The notes below the pieces were generated by a model. It had not been told where the DNA came from. It did no database searches and was given only the letters and a program-made list of their open reading frames with translations. Below are positions 9,090-17,915 of a stretch of 64,000 bases of DNA, piece after piece. This DNA comes from Microbacterium caowuchunii. Its GTDB lineage: Bacteria > Actinomycetota > Actinomycetes > Actinomycetales > Microbacteriaceae. The DNA lies in the NCBI RefSeq assembly GCF_008727755.1, contig NZ_CP044231.1, positions 1,798,001 to 1,862,000 on the forward strand, written 5' to 3'. The stretch's first letter is position 1. Every line of letters begins with the position of its first letter. The translations under genes and the position numbers were made by a program.

Positions 9090-9137
9090 GTCCCGTCGAT
9101 TCTATGGGTGACGGCGACCGATCGAAGCCCCGCTCTC

Positions 9138-9143
9138 TACGCT
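9138..9143 (+). promoter_or_regulatory. -10-like hexamer TACGCT before hydrolase
   Basis: TACGCT with exactly 6 nt (GAGGAC) before the ATG at 9150. The GAGG in the spacer could alternatively serve as a weak ribosome-binding site. Confidence 0.4.
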
Positions 9144-9149
9144 GAGGAC

Positions 9150-9884
9150 ATGACGGCGCAGATCGTTCTCGTGCACGGCATCCGTACGTCCGCATCGATG
9201 TGGCGCGCACAGCTGCGGTATCTGTCCGAGCGGGGCGTGCCCGCCGTGGCCGTCGACCTCCCCGGACACGGCACCCGGATGGCGGAGAGGTTCACCCTCG
9301 AGGGCGCGTTCGACACGATCGACGGCGCCGTGCGCGACGCCGCGCGCCGTGGCCCCGTGGTGCTGGTCGGGCACTCGATGGGCGGCCTCCTCTGTCTCGA
9401 GTACGCGGGGGCGAGGACCCCTCCGCCGATCGCGGGACTCGTGGCGGCATCCTGCACGTCGATCCCCCGCGGCGCGGGACTGACCTTCTACCGCGTGCTC
9501 GCGCGCGGCTTCGACCGCCTCCCGGATCGGGGGATGTGGCTGACGCAGCGGATGCTGACCGCCACCCTGCCGGAGCACACCCGCTCGGACTTCGGCGCAG
9601 GCGGCTACGCCTTCGACACCCAGGACCTGGCCCTCGGCCTGTTGTCCACGCTGGACATCGCCGCCGCCCTCCCCCGCATCCGCGTGCCGCTGTGGTTCGT
9701 GAACGGACAGTACGATCAGCTGCGGCTGAACGAACGCCTGTTCACCCGGCTCGCCCCGCACGGTGAACTGCTCGTCGTCCCGAAGACCTCGCACCTGGTC
9801 AGCGCCATGCGCCCCGACGTGTTCAACGCCCTGCTCGGACTCGCCGTGGCCCGTATCGACGCGGGAGACGAGGCGCCGACCTGA
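9150..9884 (+). CDS. Alpha/beta hydrolase
   Basis: Serine hydrolase of the alpha/beta fold, 244 residues. An oxyanion-hole-type segment VLVHGIRTSASMW opens the protein. The nucleophile elbow is GHSMGG near residue 79, an acid is likely in NGQYDQLR and the His in SHLV near residue 217. The order resembles small esterases or C-C hydrolases; the substrate cannot be told. It is divergent from lepA and upstream of rpsT, with which it shares no clear functional link. The start at 9150 is chosen over an upstream ATG at 9108 because homology-like sequence begins at TAQIVLVHG. Confidence 0.85.
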   Translation: MTAQIVLVHGIRTSASMWRAQLRYLSERGVPAVAVDLPGHGTRMAERFTLEGAFDTIDGAVRDAARRGPVVLVGHSMGGLLCLEYAGARTPPPIAGLVAASCTSIPRGAGLTFYRVLARGFDRLPDRGMWLTQRMLTATLPEHTRSDFGAGGYAFDTQDLALGLLSTLDIAAALPRIRVPLWFVNGQYDQLRLNERLFTRLAPHGELLVVPKTSHLVSAMRPDVFNALLGLAVARIDAGDEAPT

Positions 9885-9890
9885 TAGACT
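9882..9890 (+). promoter_or_regulatory. Probable rpsT promoter, extended -10 (TGATAGACT)
   Basis: TGATAGACT fits the extended -10 form TGnTAnnnT and overlaps the end of the hydrolase gene. It would start an rpsT transcript with a leader of about 105 nt. No convincing -35 box is visible. Confidence 0.5.
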
Positions 9891-9905
9891 CGGTGTTTGG
9901 CTTGC

Positions 9906-9929
9906 ATGTAGGGATTCCCCATCCCTCAT
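9906..9929 (+). promoter_or_regulatory. Stem-loop in rpsT leader
   Basis: AGGGAT-TCCCC-ATCCCT forms a 6-bp stem, extended by ATG/CAT with one bulge. It lies in the presumed rpsT 5' leader, about 75 nt before the start codon. It may take part in autoregulation by S20, but I do not recognise it as a named leader family. Confidence 0.35.
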
Positions 9930-10003
9930 GACCGCCGGAAAGCGCCCTCTTCGCCGACCGGCACAAACCGTGATCACTCCCAAACGAAAGTCCGACGACA
10001 CAC

Positions 10004-10264
10004 GTGGCAAACATCAAGTCGCAGATCAAGCGCAACAAGACCAACGAGAAGGCGCACGAGCGCAACAAGGCTGTGAAGAGCGAGCTCAAGAGCGCTGTTC
10101 GCCGCACGCGCGACGCCATCGCCGCAGGCGACAAGGCCGCTGCGGAGAAGGCGCTCATCACGGCGACCAAGAAGCTCGACAAGGCCGTCAGCAAGGGCGT
10201 CATCCACGAGAACCAGGCGGCGAACCGCAAGTCTGCGATCGCCAAGAAGGTCGCGGCTCTCTGA
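10004..10264 (+). CDS. rpsT: 30S ribosomal protein S20
   Basis: 86-residue Lys/Arg-rich helical protein that binds 16S rRNA early in 30S assembly. It begins [21 protein letters not shown] and ends [11 protein letters not shown], a full match to the family. The start is GTG at 10004; the nearest purine-rich stretch (GAAAG) lies 12-17 nt upstream. It is monocistronic, with a promoter-like extended -10 upstream and a strong terminator 15 bp after the stop. The location next to holA and the comE genes is common in bacteria. Confidence 0.98.
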   Translation: MANIKSQIKRNKTNEKAHERNKAVKSELKSAVRRTRDAIAAGDKAAAEKALITATKKLDKAVSKGVIHENQAANRKSAIAKKVAAL

Positions 10265-10279
10265 GTCCGTCTCTCGATC

Positions 10280-10307
10280 GAAAGCCCGTCGTCCGCGACG
10301 GGCTTTC
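10280..10307 (+). terminator. rpsT intrinsic terminator
   Basis: A perfect 12-bp stem (GAAAGCCCGTCG / CGACGGGCTTTC) with a 4-nt TCCG loop, followed by GTCGTTTCC. A good Rho-independent terminator for a high-GC genome. Confidence 0.9.
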
Positions 10308-10339
10308 GTCGTTTCCGGGGCACTGAGCCGTCGCCGCGA

Positions 10340-10345
10340 TACTCT
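10340..10345 (+). promoter_or_regulatory. -10-like hexamer TACTCT before acetolactate decarboxylase
   Basis: TACTCT, then CGCACC, then GTG at 10352: a 6-nt spacer, with no ribosome-binding site, which suggests a leaderless mRNA. Confidence 0.45.
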
Positions 10346-10351
10346 CGCACC

Positions 10352-11095
10352 GTGACGGATGGACAGCTGATCGCGGAGACCGCGGTGACCCAGTTCGCGG
10401 TGCTGGACGCCCTCCTCGCGGGCGCATACGAGTCGGGCATCCCGGTGGCCGACGTGCGGAGTCTCGGCGATTTCGGGATCGGATGCTGCGAAAGCCTCGG
10501 CGGTGAGGTGATCGTCCTGGACGGCGAGGTGTTCGAGTGCACCGTCGGTGAGCGTCCCGATCGCATGAAGGACGGTCAGATCCTCCCGTTCGTGGATGTC
10601 TGCCGGTTCCCGGCGACGCCGGGACGGTCGATCGAGCGGACGGACCTTCCGGCCTTCACCTCGCGCGTGGAGGCGAGCCTGGTCAGTCGCAACCTCTTCC
10701 ACGCGGTCCGTGTGGACGGCGTCTTCACGGCCCTGCGCGTGCGGGTCACGCAGCGGCAGGAGCATCCGTTCCGCCCGCTCCCCGAGGTGACGAACGAGCA
10801 GATCGAGACGGTCCTCGCGGACGTCCCCGGCACGCTGGTGGGGTTCTGGGCGCCGGCGATCTACCAGGGGATCACCGTCGCGGGGCTGCACCTGCACTTC
10901 ATCGCGGAGGATCGCAGCATCGGCGGGCACGTCCTGGACGTGATCATCGGTTCGGGCGAGTTGCGACTCGCCGCGTACTCCCGCTTCGACCTCCGGTTAC
11001 CGATGGACGAGCACTTCCTGCGCACGGAGCTCACGCACAGCGAGGATCACCGCATCGTGGCCGCGGAAGGCGGAGCCGTGGCACCGGCCCGCTGA
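10352..11095 (+). CDS. budA: Alpha-acetolactate decarboxylase
   Basis: Predicted zinc enzyme converting (S)-2-acetolactate to (R)-acetoin plus CO2 (EC 4.1.1.5), 247 residues. Family marks are GGEVIVLDGEVFEC near residue 50, then GTLVGFWAPAIYQGITVAGLHLHFIAEDRSIGGHVLD in the second half, whose HLH and the later GGH supply the metal ligands. The gene stands alone; no acetolactate synthase or butanediol dehydrogenase lies nearby. It may drain acetolactate under high pyruvate, as the pathway does elsewhere. It converges on holA across an inverted repeat. Confidence 0.9.
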   Translation: MTDGQLIAETAVTQFAVLDALLAGAYESGIPVADVRSLGDFGIGCCESLGGEVIVLDGEVFECTVGERPDRMKDGQILPFVDVCRFPATPGRSIERTDLPAFTSRVEASLVSRNLFHAVRVDGVFTALRVRVTQRQEHPFRPLPEVTNEQIETVLADVPGTLVGFWAPAIYQGITVAGLHLHFIAEDRSIGGHVLDVIIGSGELRLAAYSRFDLRLPMDEHFLRTELTHSEDHRIVAAEGGAVAPAR

Positions 11096-11105
11096 ACCGG
11101 CTGCC

Positions 11106-11188
11106 GCCGACCCACCCCTATCGCCGCGACCCACCCCTGTGCCGACCGCGGTCACCGGGGTCGCTCGGCGATAGAGGGGTGGGTCGGC
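11106..11188. terminator. Long inverted repeat between convergent budA-like gene and holA
   Basis: The left arm (11106-11126) and right arm (11166-11188) pair over 21 positions with a 2-nt bulge. The left arm reads GCCGACCCACCCCTATCGCCG. The CGACCCACCCCT block is repeated inside the loop (from 11127) and can pair with GGGGTCGC, so the whole element can fold into one long hairpin. Its place between convergent genes suits a bidirectional terminator, though neither side has a T-run. Confidence 0.65.
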
Positions 11189-11196
11189 GAGGAACC

Positions 11197-11226
11197 GGGG
11201 GGGTGGGGGTGGGGGTGGGGGCGGGG
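11197..11226 (+). repeat. G-run tract (G-quadruplex motif) abutting holA stop
   Basis: Five runs of four to seven G separated by single T or C bases, on the plus strand. It satisfies any G3+N1-7 quadruplex pattern. It ends directly against the holA stop codon, so the holA mRNA carries the C-rich complement and the read-through of the plus-strand gene would carry the G-rich form. Confidence 0.8.
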
Positions 11227-12252
11227 TCAGGCGGCGTAGGGGGCTCGGGTGGCGATCACCGTCACCAGACGCTCGAGGGCGAAGACGGCGTCCCGGGAAC
11301 CGCCCTTGACGTCGGCGTCCGCGCGCGCGGCGGCCTGGATCGCCAGACCCAGCGACTCCTGGTTCCAGCCGGCGAGGTCCCGGCGGGCACGGTCGACCTG
11401 CCAGTCCTTCATGCCGAGCCGGGCGGCGAGGGCACCGGAGGGCTCCCGGGTGCCGGCCACGCGCGCCATCGTGCGCAGCTTCATCGCGATCGCCGCCACC
11501 ATGGGAACGGGATCGGCGCCGGAGGCGAGCGCCTGGCGCAGGCTGACCAGCGCGTCGCCGTAGCGGCCGGCGATCGCGGTGTCCGCGACCGTGAACGCGG
11601 ACGTCTCGACCCGCCCGCCGTAGTACCTCTCCACGATCTGCTCGGTGATGTCGCCCTCGACATCGTTGATCAGCTGCTGGCAGGCAGCGGCCAGCTCCGT
11701 CAGGTCGTCCGCGAACGCGCCGGTGAGCGCTCGCAGGGCAGCGGGCGCGATGCGGCGGCCCGCCTCCCGGAACTCGCCCGCCGCGAAGTCGTAGCGGTCG
11801 GAGTCCCGCTTGATCGCGGGGCAGGCGATCTCGATGCCGCCGCCCTGGCCGGAGCGGATGGCCTCCAGTAGCTTCTTGCCGCGCACACTGGCGCCGGTGT
11901 GACGCAGGACGATCGTGGCGCCCTCCTGCGGCGCGGCGACGTAGGAGATCGCCTCGGCCAGGAAGGCGTCCGAGCATTTCTCGACGCTGCCCACCCGCAC
12001 AAGTCGCGGCTCGCCGAACAGCGACGGCGCGCTGACGGCCAGGAGGGTTCCCGGCGCGTAGTCCGCCGCGTCGATGTCGGAGATCTCGAGGCTCGGGTCC
12101 TCGGCGCGCAGATAGTCGCGCAGGCGCGCGCCGGCACGCTCCGCGCAGACGTCCTCCGGACCGGAGACCAGCACGATCGGTGCGGGACGCGGCTCGCGCC
12201 AGGACACCTGGGGGATGGCGGACCGAGGTGCGGACGGTCGACGGGCTGCCAT
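11227..12252 (-). CDS. holA: DNA polymerase III subunit delta
   Basis: Clamp-loader delta subunit, 341 residues. It opens the beta sliding clamp within the DnaX complex at the replication fork. The N-terminal part has VLVSGPEDVCAERAG and SLFGEPRLVRVGSVEKC, the degenerate P-loop and the clamp-contact region. The C-terminal helical domain has GRYGDALVSLRQALASGADPVPMVAAIAMKLR, typical of HolA. Its neighbours comEC and comEA are the classical ones. A TAGGCT hexamer lies 6 nt before the ATG, and GGAGG overlaps the spacer, so both leaderless and leadered starts are possible. Confidence 0.95.
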   Translation of the reverse strand: MAARRPSAPRSAIPQVSWREPRPAPIVLVSGPEDVCAERAGARLRDYLRAEDPSLEISDIDAADYAPGTLLAVSAPSLFGEPRLVRVGSVEKCSDAFLAEAISYVAAPQEGATIVLRHTGASVRGKKLLEAIRSGQGGGIEIACPAIKRDSDRYDFAAGEFREAGRRIAPAALRALTGAFADDLTELAAACQQLINDVEGDITEQIVERYYGGRVETSAFTVADTAIAGRYGDALVSLRQALASGADPVPMVAAIAMKLRTMARVAGTREPSGALAARLGMKDWQVDRARRDLAGWNQESLGLAIQAAARADADVKGGSRDAVFALERLVTVIATRAPYAA

Positions 12253-12258
12253 GCCTCC

Positions 12259-12264
12259 AGCCTA
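12259..12264 (-). promoter_or_regulatory. -10-like hexamer TAGGCT before holA
   Basis: TAGGCT-GGAGGC-ATG on the minus strand: a 6-nt spacer that also contains GGAGG. It overlaps the comEC stop region (comEC ends at 12262), so holA may have its own promoter. Confidence 0.4.
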
Positions 12265-14598
12265 CTCAGCCCCGCCGACCTCGGCGGGCGCATGCTCGCG
12301 CCACACCGTGACGCGCGCGCCCCGGCCCGTCGCCGTCAGCCCGGCCAGGACCAGACCATGCCGATCGCTGCGGGCGATCGCCGCCCCGCCCCGGCTCGCC
12401 ATCCCCAACGCCTCGTCGCGCGGGTGTCCGTAGTCGTTGTCCGCGCCGACCGGGATGAGGACGAGGGATGCGCCGAGGGCCGCGTAGAGCGCCGCTTCCT
12501 GGTCGGCCGAACCGTGGTGGGCGAGTTTGACGACCTGGTAGGGCGGCTGGAGCACACCGGACGCGAGCAGCGCCCGCTGCGCGCCCGCGCCCAGGTCGCC
12601 GAGCAGCAGCGTCCGCGGAAGGCCCGGTCCGCTGAGCTCGACGACGACGCTGGCGTCGTTGCCCGCGGGGAACGCCGCACTGTCGGCAGGCCACAGCACC
12701 CGCCAGGTCGCCTCGCCGAGCCCACCCCGCATCCCGGCCGTCGCCGACACCACCCGGTCCGCCGAGATGCGCCGGATGTCCCGTTCATCGCCCTCATCGG
12801 TCGCGGGACCGTGCAGGAGCAGTCCGACGCGTCCGGTCACCGCCTCCAGGCCTCCGACGTGGTCCAGATCGAAGTGGGTGAGCACGAGCACGTCGACCCG
12901 CTCGACACCGAGACGGTCGAGGCATCCGGCGACCGGCTCCGGCTCGGGCCCCGTGTCCACCAGCATCGTCGCGTCGCCGGAGCGCACGAGAACGGCATCT
13001 CCCTGACCGACGTCGCACATCGCGATGCGCCAGTCGTCCGGGGTCGACAGCGGGATCACCACGGCGGTCACCGCGAGCGCCCCCAGCGCGACGCCAGCGG
13101 CGATCGTGGTGACGCCCGCGCCCAGGACCCGGACGAGGCGGGCCGGACCCCTCCGGGCCCCCGGGACGAGGAGCACGGCTACCGCCCCTCCGACCACGGC
13201 CAGCAGGACGACTCCGACCGGCCCCTCCGCCCAGGGCACGGTGCGGACCGGGAGCGTCGAGACCAGCTCGGCGGTGGCCGCCACCCAGGCCGAGGGGAAC
13301 CAGGCGAGTGCCGCGAGTCCCGCCTGCAGCACCGGCAGCGGTGCGGCCAGGCAGGCCGCGAGTCCCACCACGGTGGCGATCGGCGCGGCCGGCGCGGCCA
13401 GGACGTTCGCCACCACCCCGTAGGCGGCGACGCCGGGATCGATGAGCACGATCAGCGGACCGCAGGCGATCTGCGCCGCCAGCGGTACCGCGATGACCGC
13501 CGCGAGCGGGCGCGGCAGGTACCGCGACATGCCGGCGGCGAGCGGCGCGGCGAGCACCAGCAGAGCGCCCGTGGCCGCGACCGACAGGGCGAAGCCGAGC
13601 GACAAGGCCAGCCACGGATCCAGGGCGAGGAGGACGGCCACGGCCAGGCTGAGCACCGCCAGCCCGGCGCTCCGTCGGCCGAGCAGCAGCGCCAGCATCG
13701 CGATCGCGGCCATGGTGGCCGCGCGCACCACGCTCGGCTCCGGGGTCACCAGGATGACGAAGCCGATGAGTGCCGCACCGCCGATGACCACGCGGAGCGC
13801 TCGGGACGCTCCGCACGCCGCCGCGAGCAGGAAGGCCAATCCCACCACGATGGCGCAGTTCGCCCCGGACACGGCGGTGAGGTGGGACAGCGACGCGGTC
13901 TTCATCCGCTCGTCCAGCCGGTCGTCGACCTGGGCGGTGTCCCCCACGGCGAGCCCCGGGATGAGGTCCGCTCCCGGCCCGGGCAGCGTCGAAGCGGCGG
14001 CGGCCAGCGAGCCCCGTAGCCACGCCGCCGTCCCCAGCACGCCCGTGGCCGGCTCGATCGTCCCCGGTGTGTCGCTGATGCGCACCACCAGCACCGACCG
14101 CTCCCCCGGGTCGGCCCGGAACGCCGTCGCGTCGGCACGTATCCGCGCACCCAGGTCGATCCCGGTGGCGTCCTCGAAGAGGATCGTCACCGGCACGCCG
14201 GCGGGCAGTACCCGCTCCCCCGCGTGCAGCCGCTGCAGAACCGCATCGGCACGGTAGCCGACGGCCGTGCGCTCCACCTTCCCGGTCACCAGCGCGACCA
14301 CCTCCAGCGCCCGCCCGGGCGCACCGGATGCCGCGGCCTCCCGGACCGGTGCGGCGAAGGATGCCGTGGACGCCGCGGCGGCGGCGAAGACGAGAGCGAC
14401 CGTGATGACCGTCCGCACGGACGCCGCCCGGCGCCCCATCGGCACCCCGCAGACGGCGACGGCCACCGCGACCGCCGCCCAGGTCCCGACCGCGATCGGC
14501 TGCGCCCAGGCCGGGGAGAACGTGGTCAGAGCAGCCGCCGCCCACGCCGACGCAACGGCGGGAGCCAGTCGCCAGCATCGGCGATCCGGCCCGCTCAC
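12262..14598 (-). CDS. comEC: ComEC/Rec2 family DNA uptake channel protein
   Basis: Polytopic membrane protein of 778 residues. In order: N-terminal membrane segments, an OB-like DUF4131 region (~90-190), a multi-helix Competence domain with HLTAVSGANCAIV and PEPSVVRAATMAAIA (~230-500), and a C-terminal metallo-beta-lactamase-like domain with LTHFDLDHVGG and LAHHGS. The last is the candidate nuclease that degrades the non-transforming strand. The metal ligands look intact. The GTG at 14598 overlaps the comEA stop (GTGA). Whether the strain is competent cannot be judged, because no pilus genes are in view. Confidence 0.95.
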   Translation of the reverse strand: MSGPDRRCWRLAPAVASAWAAAALTTFSPAWAQPIAVGTWAAVAVAVAVCGVPMGRRAASVRTVITVALVFAAAAASTASFAAPVREAAASGAPGRALEVVALVTGKVERTAVGYRADAVLQRLHAGERVLPAGVPVTILFEDATGIDLGARIRADATAFRADPGERSVLVVRISDTPGTIEPATGVLGTAAWLRGSLAAAASTLPGPGADLIPGLAVGDTAQVDDRLDERMKTASLSHLTAVSGANCAIVVGLAFLLAAACGASRALRVVIGGAALIGFVILVTPEPSVVRAATMAAIAMLALLLGRRSAGLAVLSLAVAVLLALDPWLALSLGFALSVAATGALLVLAAPLAAGMSRYLPRPLAAVIAVPLAAQIACGPLIVLIDPGVAAYGVVANVLAAPAAPIATVVGLAACLAAPLPVLQAGLAALAWFPSAWVAATAELVSTLPVRTVPWAEGPVGVVLLAVVGGAVAVLLVPGARRGPARLVRVLGAGVTTIAAGVALGALAVTAVVIPLSTPDDWRIAMCDVGQGDAVLVRSGDATMLVDTGPEPEPVAGCLDRLGVERVDVLVLTHFDLDHVGGLEAVTGRVGLLLHGPATDEGDERDIRRISADRVVSATAGMRGGLGEATWRVLWPADSAAFPAGNDASVVVELSGPGLPRTLLLGDLGAGAQRALLASGVLQPPYQVVKLAHHGSADQEAALYAALGASLVLIPVGADNDYGHPRDEALGMASRGGAAIARSDRHGLVLAGLTATGRGARVTVWREHAPAEVGGAE

Positions 14599-15185
14599 AC
14601 GATGACCAGGTCGCGGAGACTCGCGAGCATCTTCTCGCCGATGCCGGGCACGGCGAGCAGGTCGTCGACGCTGGTGAACCCCCCGTTCGCCTCACGCCAC
14701 GCGATGATCCGTTCCGCGATGGCAGGCCCGATCCTGGGTAGTTCGTCCAGCGCCGCCGCATCCGCCGTGTTGAGGTCGACTCTGCCGTCCGCGCGCGTCC
14801 CCTCGGCGGCGGCGGGCGTCTCCCCCACGAGCGGGACGCGCACCTGTTCGCCGTCCGTGACCGGGCGGGCGAGGTTGACGGCCTCGGCATCCGCGCCCTC
14901 GACCAGACCTCCGGCCGCCGCGACCGCGTCGAAGACCCGCGCCCCGGCAGCCAGCCGGTAGAGACCGGGGTCAGCGACCGCTCCGGAGACGTGCACGAAG
15001 AGATCCGCGGCGGAGACCTCTTCCGTCTCCAGGGTCGGGTTCGCGGCGAGCACCTCGGGCGCACCCGCCGAGCGCACCATCCCGACCGCGACCGTGACGG
15101 CCAGCGCGACGAGGACGATCACGACCACCGCACCGGCCCCCAGCCGGGAACGCGTCCGCTCCGGATGGTCTTGCGCGCTCATCAC
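14595..15185 (-). CDS. comEA: ComEA family helix-hairpin-helix DNA-binding protein
   Basis: 196 residues with one N-terminal membrane anchor (~17-37), a SLBB-like middle (FVHVSGAVADPGLYRL) and a C-terminal double helix-hairpin-helix (DLNTADAAALDELPRIGPAIAERI and FTSVDDLLAVPGIGEKMLASL). It binds incoming double-stranded DNA at the outer face of the membrane and hands it to ComEC. The reading starts at GTG 15185 immediately followed by ATG 15182. A TAGCGT hexamer exactly 6 nt before the GTG favours 15185 and a leaderless mRNA. Confidence 0.94.
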   Translation of the reverse strand: MMSAQDHPERTRSRLGAGAVVVIVLVALAVTVAVGMVRSAGAPEVLAANPTLETEEVSAADLFVHVSGAVADPGLYRLAAGARVFDAVAAAGGLVEGADAEAVNLARPVTDGEQVRVPLVGETPAAAEGTRADGRVDLNTADAAALDELPRIGPAIAERIIAWREANGGFTSVDDLLAVPGIGEKMLASLRDLVIV

Positions 15186-15191
15186 CCGGCC

Positions 15192-15197
15192 ACGCTA
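15192..15197 (-). promoter_or_regulatory. -10-like hexamer TAGCGT before comEA
   Basis: TAGCGT-GGCCGG-GTG on the minus strand. The 6-nt spacing fits a leaderless comEA-comEC transcript separate from leuS. Confidence 0.42.
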
Positions 15198-15213
15198 GGA
15201 CGGGCCCCCGCAC

Positions 15214-15263
15214 GCGAAACGGCGCGCACCGTGTGCTGTGCACAGGCGGGGCGCGCCGTTCGC
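15214..15263 (-). terminator. Stem-loop downstream of leuS
   Basis: GCGAAACGGCGCGC and GCGCGCCGTTCGC can pair (13 bp with one bulge) around a loop that has its own short TGTGC/GCACA stem. It begins 8 bp after the leuS stop, so it probably ends the leuS transcript before comEA. The T-run is poor. Confidence 0.6.
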
Positions 15264-15271
15264 TGGGGAGA

Positions 15272-17851
15272 TTACTTGGTGCTGAAGCTGACGACCTTCG
15301 GAGGACGGACGACGGCGCGGACGATCGGCCGGTCACCGAGCGCACGCTGCACCCGCGAGTCCGCGCGCGCGAGGCGCTCGAGTTCCTCGCCGTCGATCCG
15401 GGCGGGGACCTCCAGCGTGGCGCGCACCTTGCCGTCGATCTGGACGATCGCGGTGATCGTCTCCTCCACGAGCAGCGTCGCGTCGGGCTGACGCCACACG
15501 GCGATGCCCGCCGATGTGTCGTAGCCGAGGAGCGACCACATCTCCTCCGCCGTGTGCGGGGCGAACAGGTCGAGCACCATGGCGACGGCCTCCGTCGCCT
15601 CGCGGACAGCGGGGTCAGCCGCACCGGCACCGGTGTCGATGGTCTTCCGGATGGCGTTGACCAGCTCCATCAGGCGGGCAACCACGACGTTGAACTTGGT
15701 CTGCTCGATCAGCGTCGGGGCATCCGCCCACAGCCGGTGCGTGACGCGCCGGAGCGCGGCATCGCCCTCCGCCCAGATGACGTCGGCCGGGCTCGACACG
15801 TCGTGCGCGACGCGCAGCGCACGCGCGAGGAACTTGGTCGCGCCGGTGGTCGACACGTCCTTCCAGTCCTTGTCGTCCTCCACCGGTCCGGCGAACGCCA
15901 GCGCGACGCGCAGCGCGTCCGCGCCGTGGGCGTCCAGCTCCTCCTGGAACAGCACGAGGTTGCCCTTGCTCTTGGACATCTTCGCGCCGTCCAGGATCAC
16001 CATTCCCTGGTTGATCAGGCTGGAGAAGGGCTCGGTGAAGTCGACGTGGCCCATGTCGTACAGCGCCTTCGTGATGAAGCGCGCGTACAGCAGGTGCAGG
16101 ATGGCATGCTCCACACCCCCGATGTAGAAGTCGACCGGCGCCCACTTCTGCGCCTCACGGGCGGAGAAGGGCTCGGTCGTGTCTCCCGGCGACAGGAACC
16201 GCAGGAAGTACCAGGAGCTGTCCACGAACGTGTCCATCGTGTCCGGGTCCCGCAGGGCCGGCTCGCCCGTCTCCGGGTCGGTCGTGGTGACCCACTCGGT
16301 CGCACCGCCGAGCGGGGAGGTGCCCTTGGGGGTCAGGTCCAGACCGCTCGGGTCCGGCAGGCGCACCGGCAGCTCCTCGTCGGGGACCGGGACGATGCGC
16401 CCGTCCTGGGTGTGCACCATCGGGATGGGCGTGCCCCAGAAACGCTGGCGGGAGATCAGCCAGTCGCGCAGGCGATAGGTCTTCGCCGCCCGGCCGGTAC
16501 CGGCCTCCGTCAGCTCGGCGATGACCCGCGCGATCGCGTTGCGCTTGCTCAGCCCGTCGAGGGAGCCGGAGTTGACCATCCGCCCCTCGCCGGTCAGGGC
16601 GACACCCGTCCGGGCGGGGTGGAGCTCGTCCAGTTCCGGCTGCCCCTCGAACGGATCGATGGGGTTGCCCTCGTCGTCCAGTTCGATCACCGGGATCGCC
16701 CCGGTCATCGGCGCCGTGGTGTCCACGACGACCCGGATGGGGAGGTCGAAGGCACGGGCGAAGTCGAGGTCGCGCTGATCGTGGGCGGGGACGGCCATGA
16801 CGGCGCCGTGCCCGTAGTCGGCCAGCACGTAGTCGGCGGCCCAGATGGGCAGACGCTCACCGTTGACCGGGTTGATGGCGTAACGGTTCAGGAACACGCC
16901 GGTCTTCGGGCGATCGGTCGCCTGACGCTCGATGTCGGTGGCCTGCCGGACCTGGGCGAGATACGCCTCGAAGCGCTCGAGCGCTTCGTCGCCCGCGCCT
17001 GCGGCCAGCTCGGCGGCCAGGTCGGAGTCCGGCGCGACGACCATGAAGGTGGCCCCGTGCAGGGTGTCCGGACGCGTCGAGAAGACGGTGATCTTCTCCG
17101 CGCGACCCTCGATCTCGAAGTCGATGTCGGCGCCGATGGAACGGCCGATCCAGTTGCGCTGCATCTGGATGACCTTCTGCGGCCAGCGCCCCTCCAGCTG
17201 GTTGAGGTCGTCCAGCAGACGGTCGGCGTAGTCGGTGATCCGGAAGTACCACTGGGTCAGCTTCTTCTTGACGACCAGCGTGCCGCAGCGCTCGCAGTGT
17301 CCGTCGACGACCTGCTCGTTCGCGAGCACCGTCTGGTCGTGCGGGCACCAGTTGACCGGGCTCTCCTTGCGGTAGGCCAGGCCGCGTTCGAACAGCTGCT
17401 GGAACAGCCACTGGTTCCAGCGGTAGTACTCCGGGTCGCTGGTGTGCAGGACCCGGTTCCAGTCGAACGAGACGCCGTAGGCGCGCAGGCTCTCCTTCTG
17501 CTGGGCGATGTTGTCGTAGGTCCACGTCACCGGGTTGGCGCCGCGCTTGATGGCGGCGTTCTCGGCAGGCAGCCCGAAGGAGTCCCAGCCGATCGGGTGC
17601 AGGACGTTGTAGCCCCGGTGGCGCCAGAAGCGCGCCACGATGTCGGAGTAGAGGTAGTTCTCGGCGTGCCCCATGTGCAGGTCGCCGGACGGGTACGGGA
17701 ACATCGCGAGCACGTACTTGCGCGGGCGCGTGTCGTCATCGCCGCCCGCACGGAACGGGTCCTCGGCGGCCCATCGCTGCTGCCACTTCGCCTGGATGGC
17801 GTGCACGTCGAAACCGGTCTCGGAGGGAGCGGTGGGGACTGTCTCGGACAC
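15272..17851 (-). CDS. leuS: Leucine--tRNA ligase
   Basis: Class I aminoacyl-tRNA synthetase charging tRNA-Leu, 859 residues. The HIGH box is [15 protein letters not shown] and the KMSKS box is KMSKSKGN. The CP1 editing domain lies between them, and a zinc-type [14 protein letters not shown]...CERCG segment (~residues 168-192) is present. The anticodon-binding and C-terminal domains follow. It is bacterial LeuRS of normal length. The start at GTG 17851 gives [14 protein letters not shown]; the 64-bp gap to pabB can hold a promoter. Confidence 0.98.
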   Translation of the reverse strand: MSETVPTAPSETGFDVHAIQAKWQQRWAAEDPFRAGGDDDTRPRKYVLAMFPYPSGDLHMGHAENYLYSDIVARFWRHRGYNVLHPIGWDSFGLPAENAAIKRGANPVTWTYDNIAQQKESLRAYGVSFDWNRVLHTSDPEYYRWNQWLFQQLFERGLAYRKESPVNWCPHDQTVLANEQVVDGHCERCGTLVVKKKLTQWYFRITDYADRLLDDLNQLEGRWPQKVIQMQRNWIGRSIGADIDFEIEGRAEKITVFSTRPDTLHGATFMVVAPDSDLAAELAAGAGDEALERFEAYLAQVRQATDIERQATDRPKTGVFLNRYAINPVNGERLPIWAADYVLADYGHGAVMAVPAHDQRDLDFARAFDLPIRVVVDTTAPMTGAIPVIELDDEGNPIDPFEGQPELDELHPARTGVALTGEGRMVNSGSLDGLSKRNAIARVIAELTEAGTGRAAKTYRLRDWLISRQRFWGTPIPMVHTQDGRIVPVPDEELPVRLPDPSGLDLTPKGTSPLGGATEWVTTTDPETGEPALRDPDTMDTFVDSSWYFLRFLSPGDTTEPFSAREAQKWAPVDFYIGGVEHAILHLLYARFITKALYDMGHVDFTEPFSSLINQGMVILDGAKMSKSKGNLVLFQEELDAHGADALRVALAFAGPVEDDKDWKDVSTTGATKFLARALRVAHDVSSPADVIWAEGDAALRRVTHRLWADAPTLIEQTKFNVVVARLMELVNAIRKTIDTGAGAADPAVREATEAVAMVLDLFAPHTAEEMWSLLGYDTSAGIAVWRQPDATLLVEETITAIVQIDGKVRATLEVPARIDGEELERLARADSRVQRALGDRPIVRAVVRPPKVVSFSTK

Positions 17852-17915
17852 GTGAAGACCAATCGATGGAGTCGGGAAGGTGCGCGATGCGCATCGTTCA
17901 GGTTACCTGACCGGG

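Noticed and set aside
12794..15064. A ~750-codon minus-strand frame
   Set aside because: It runs in a shifted frame over comEA and comEC, which are both recognisable in their own frames.
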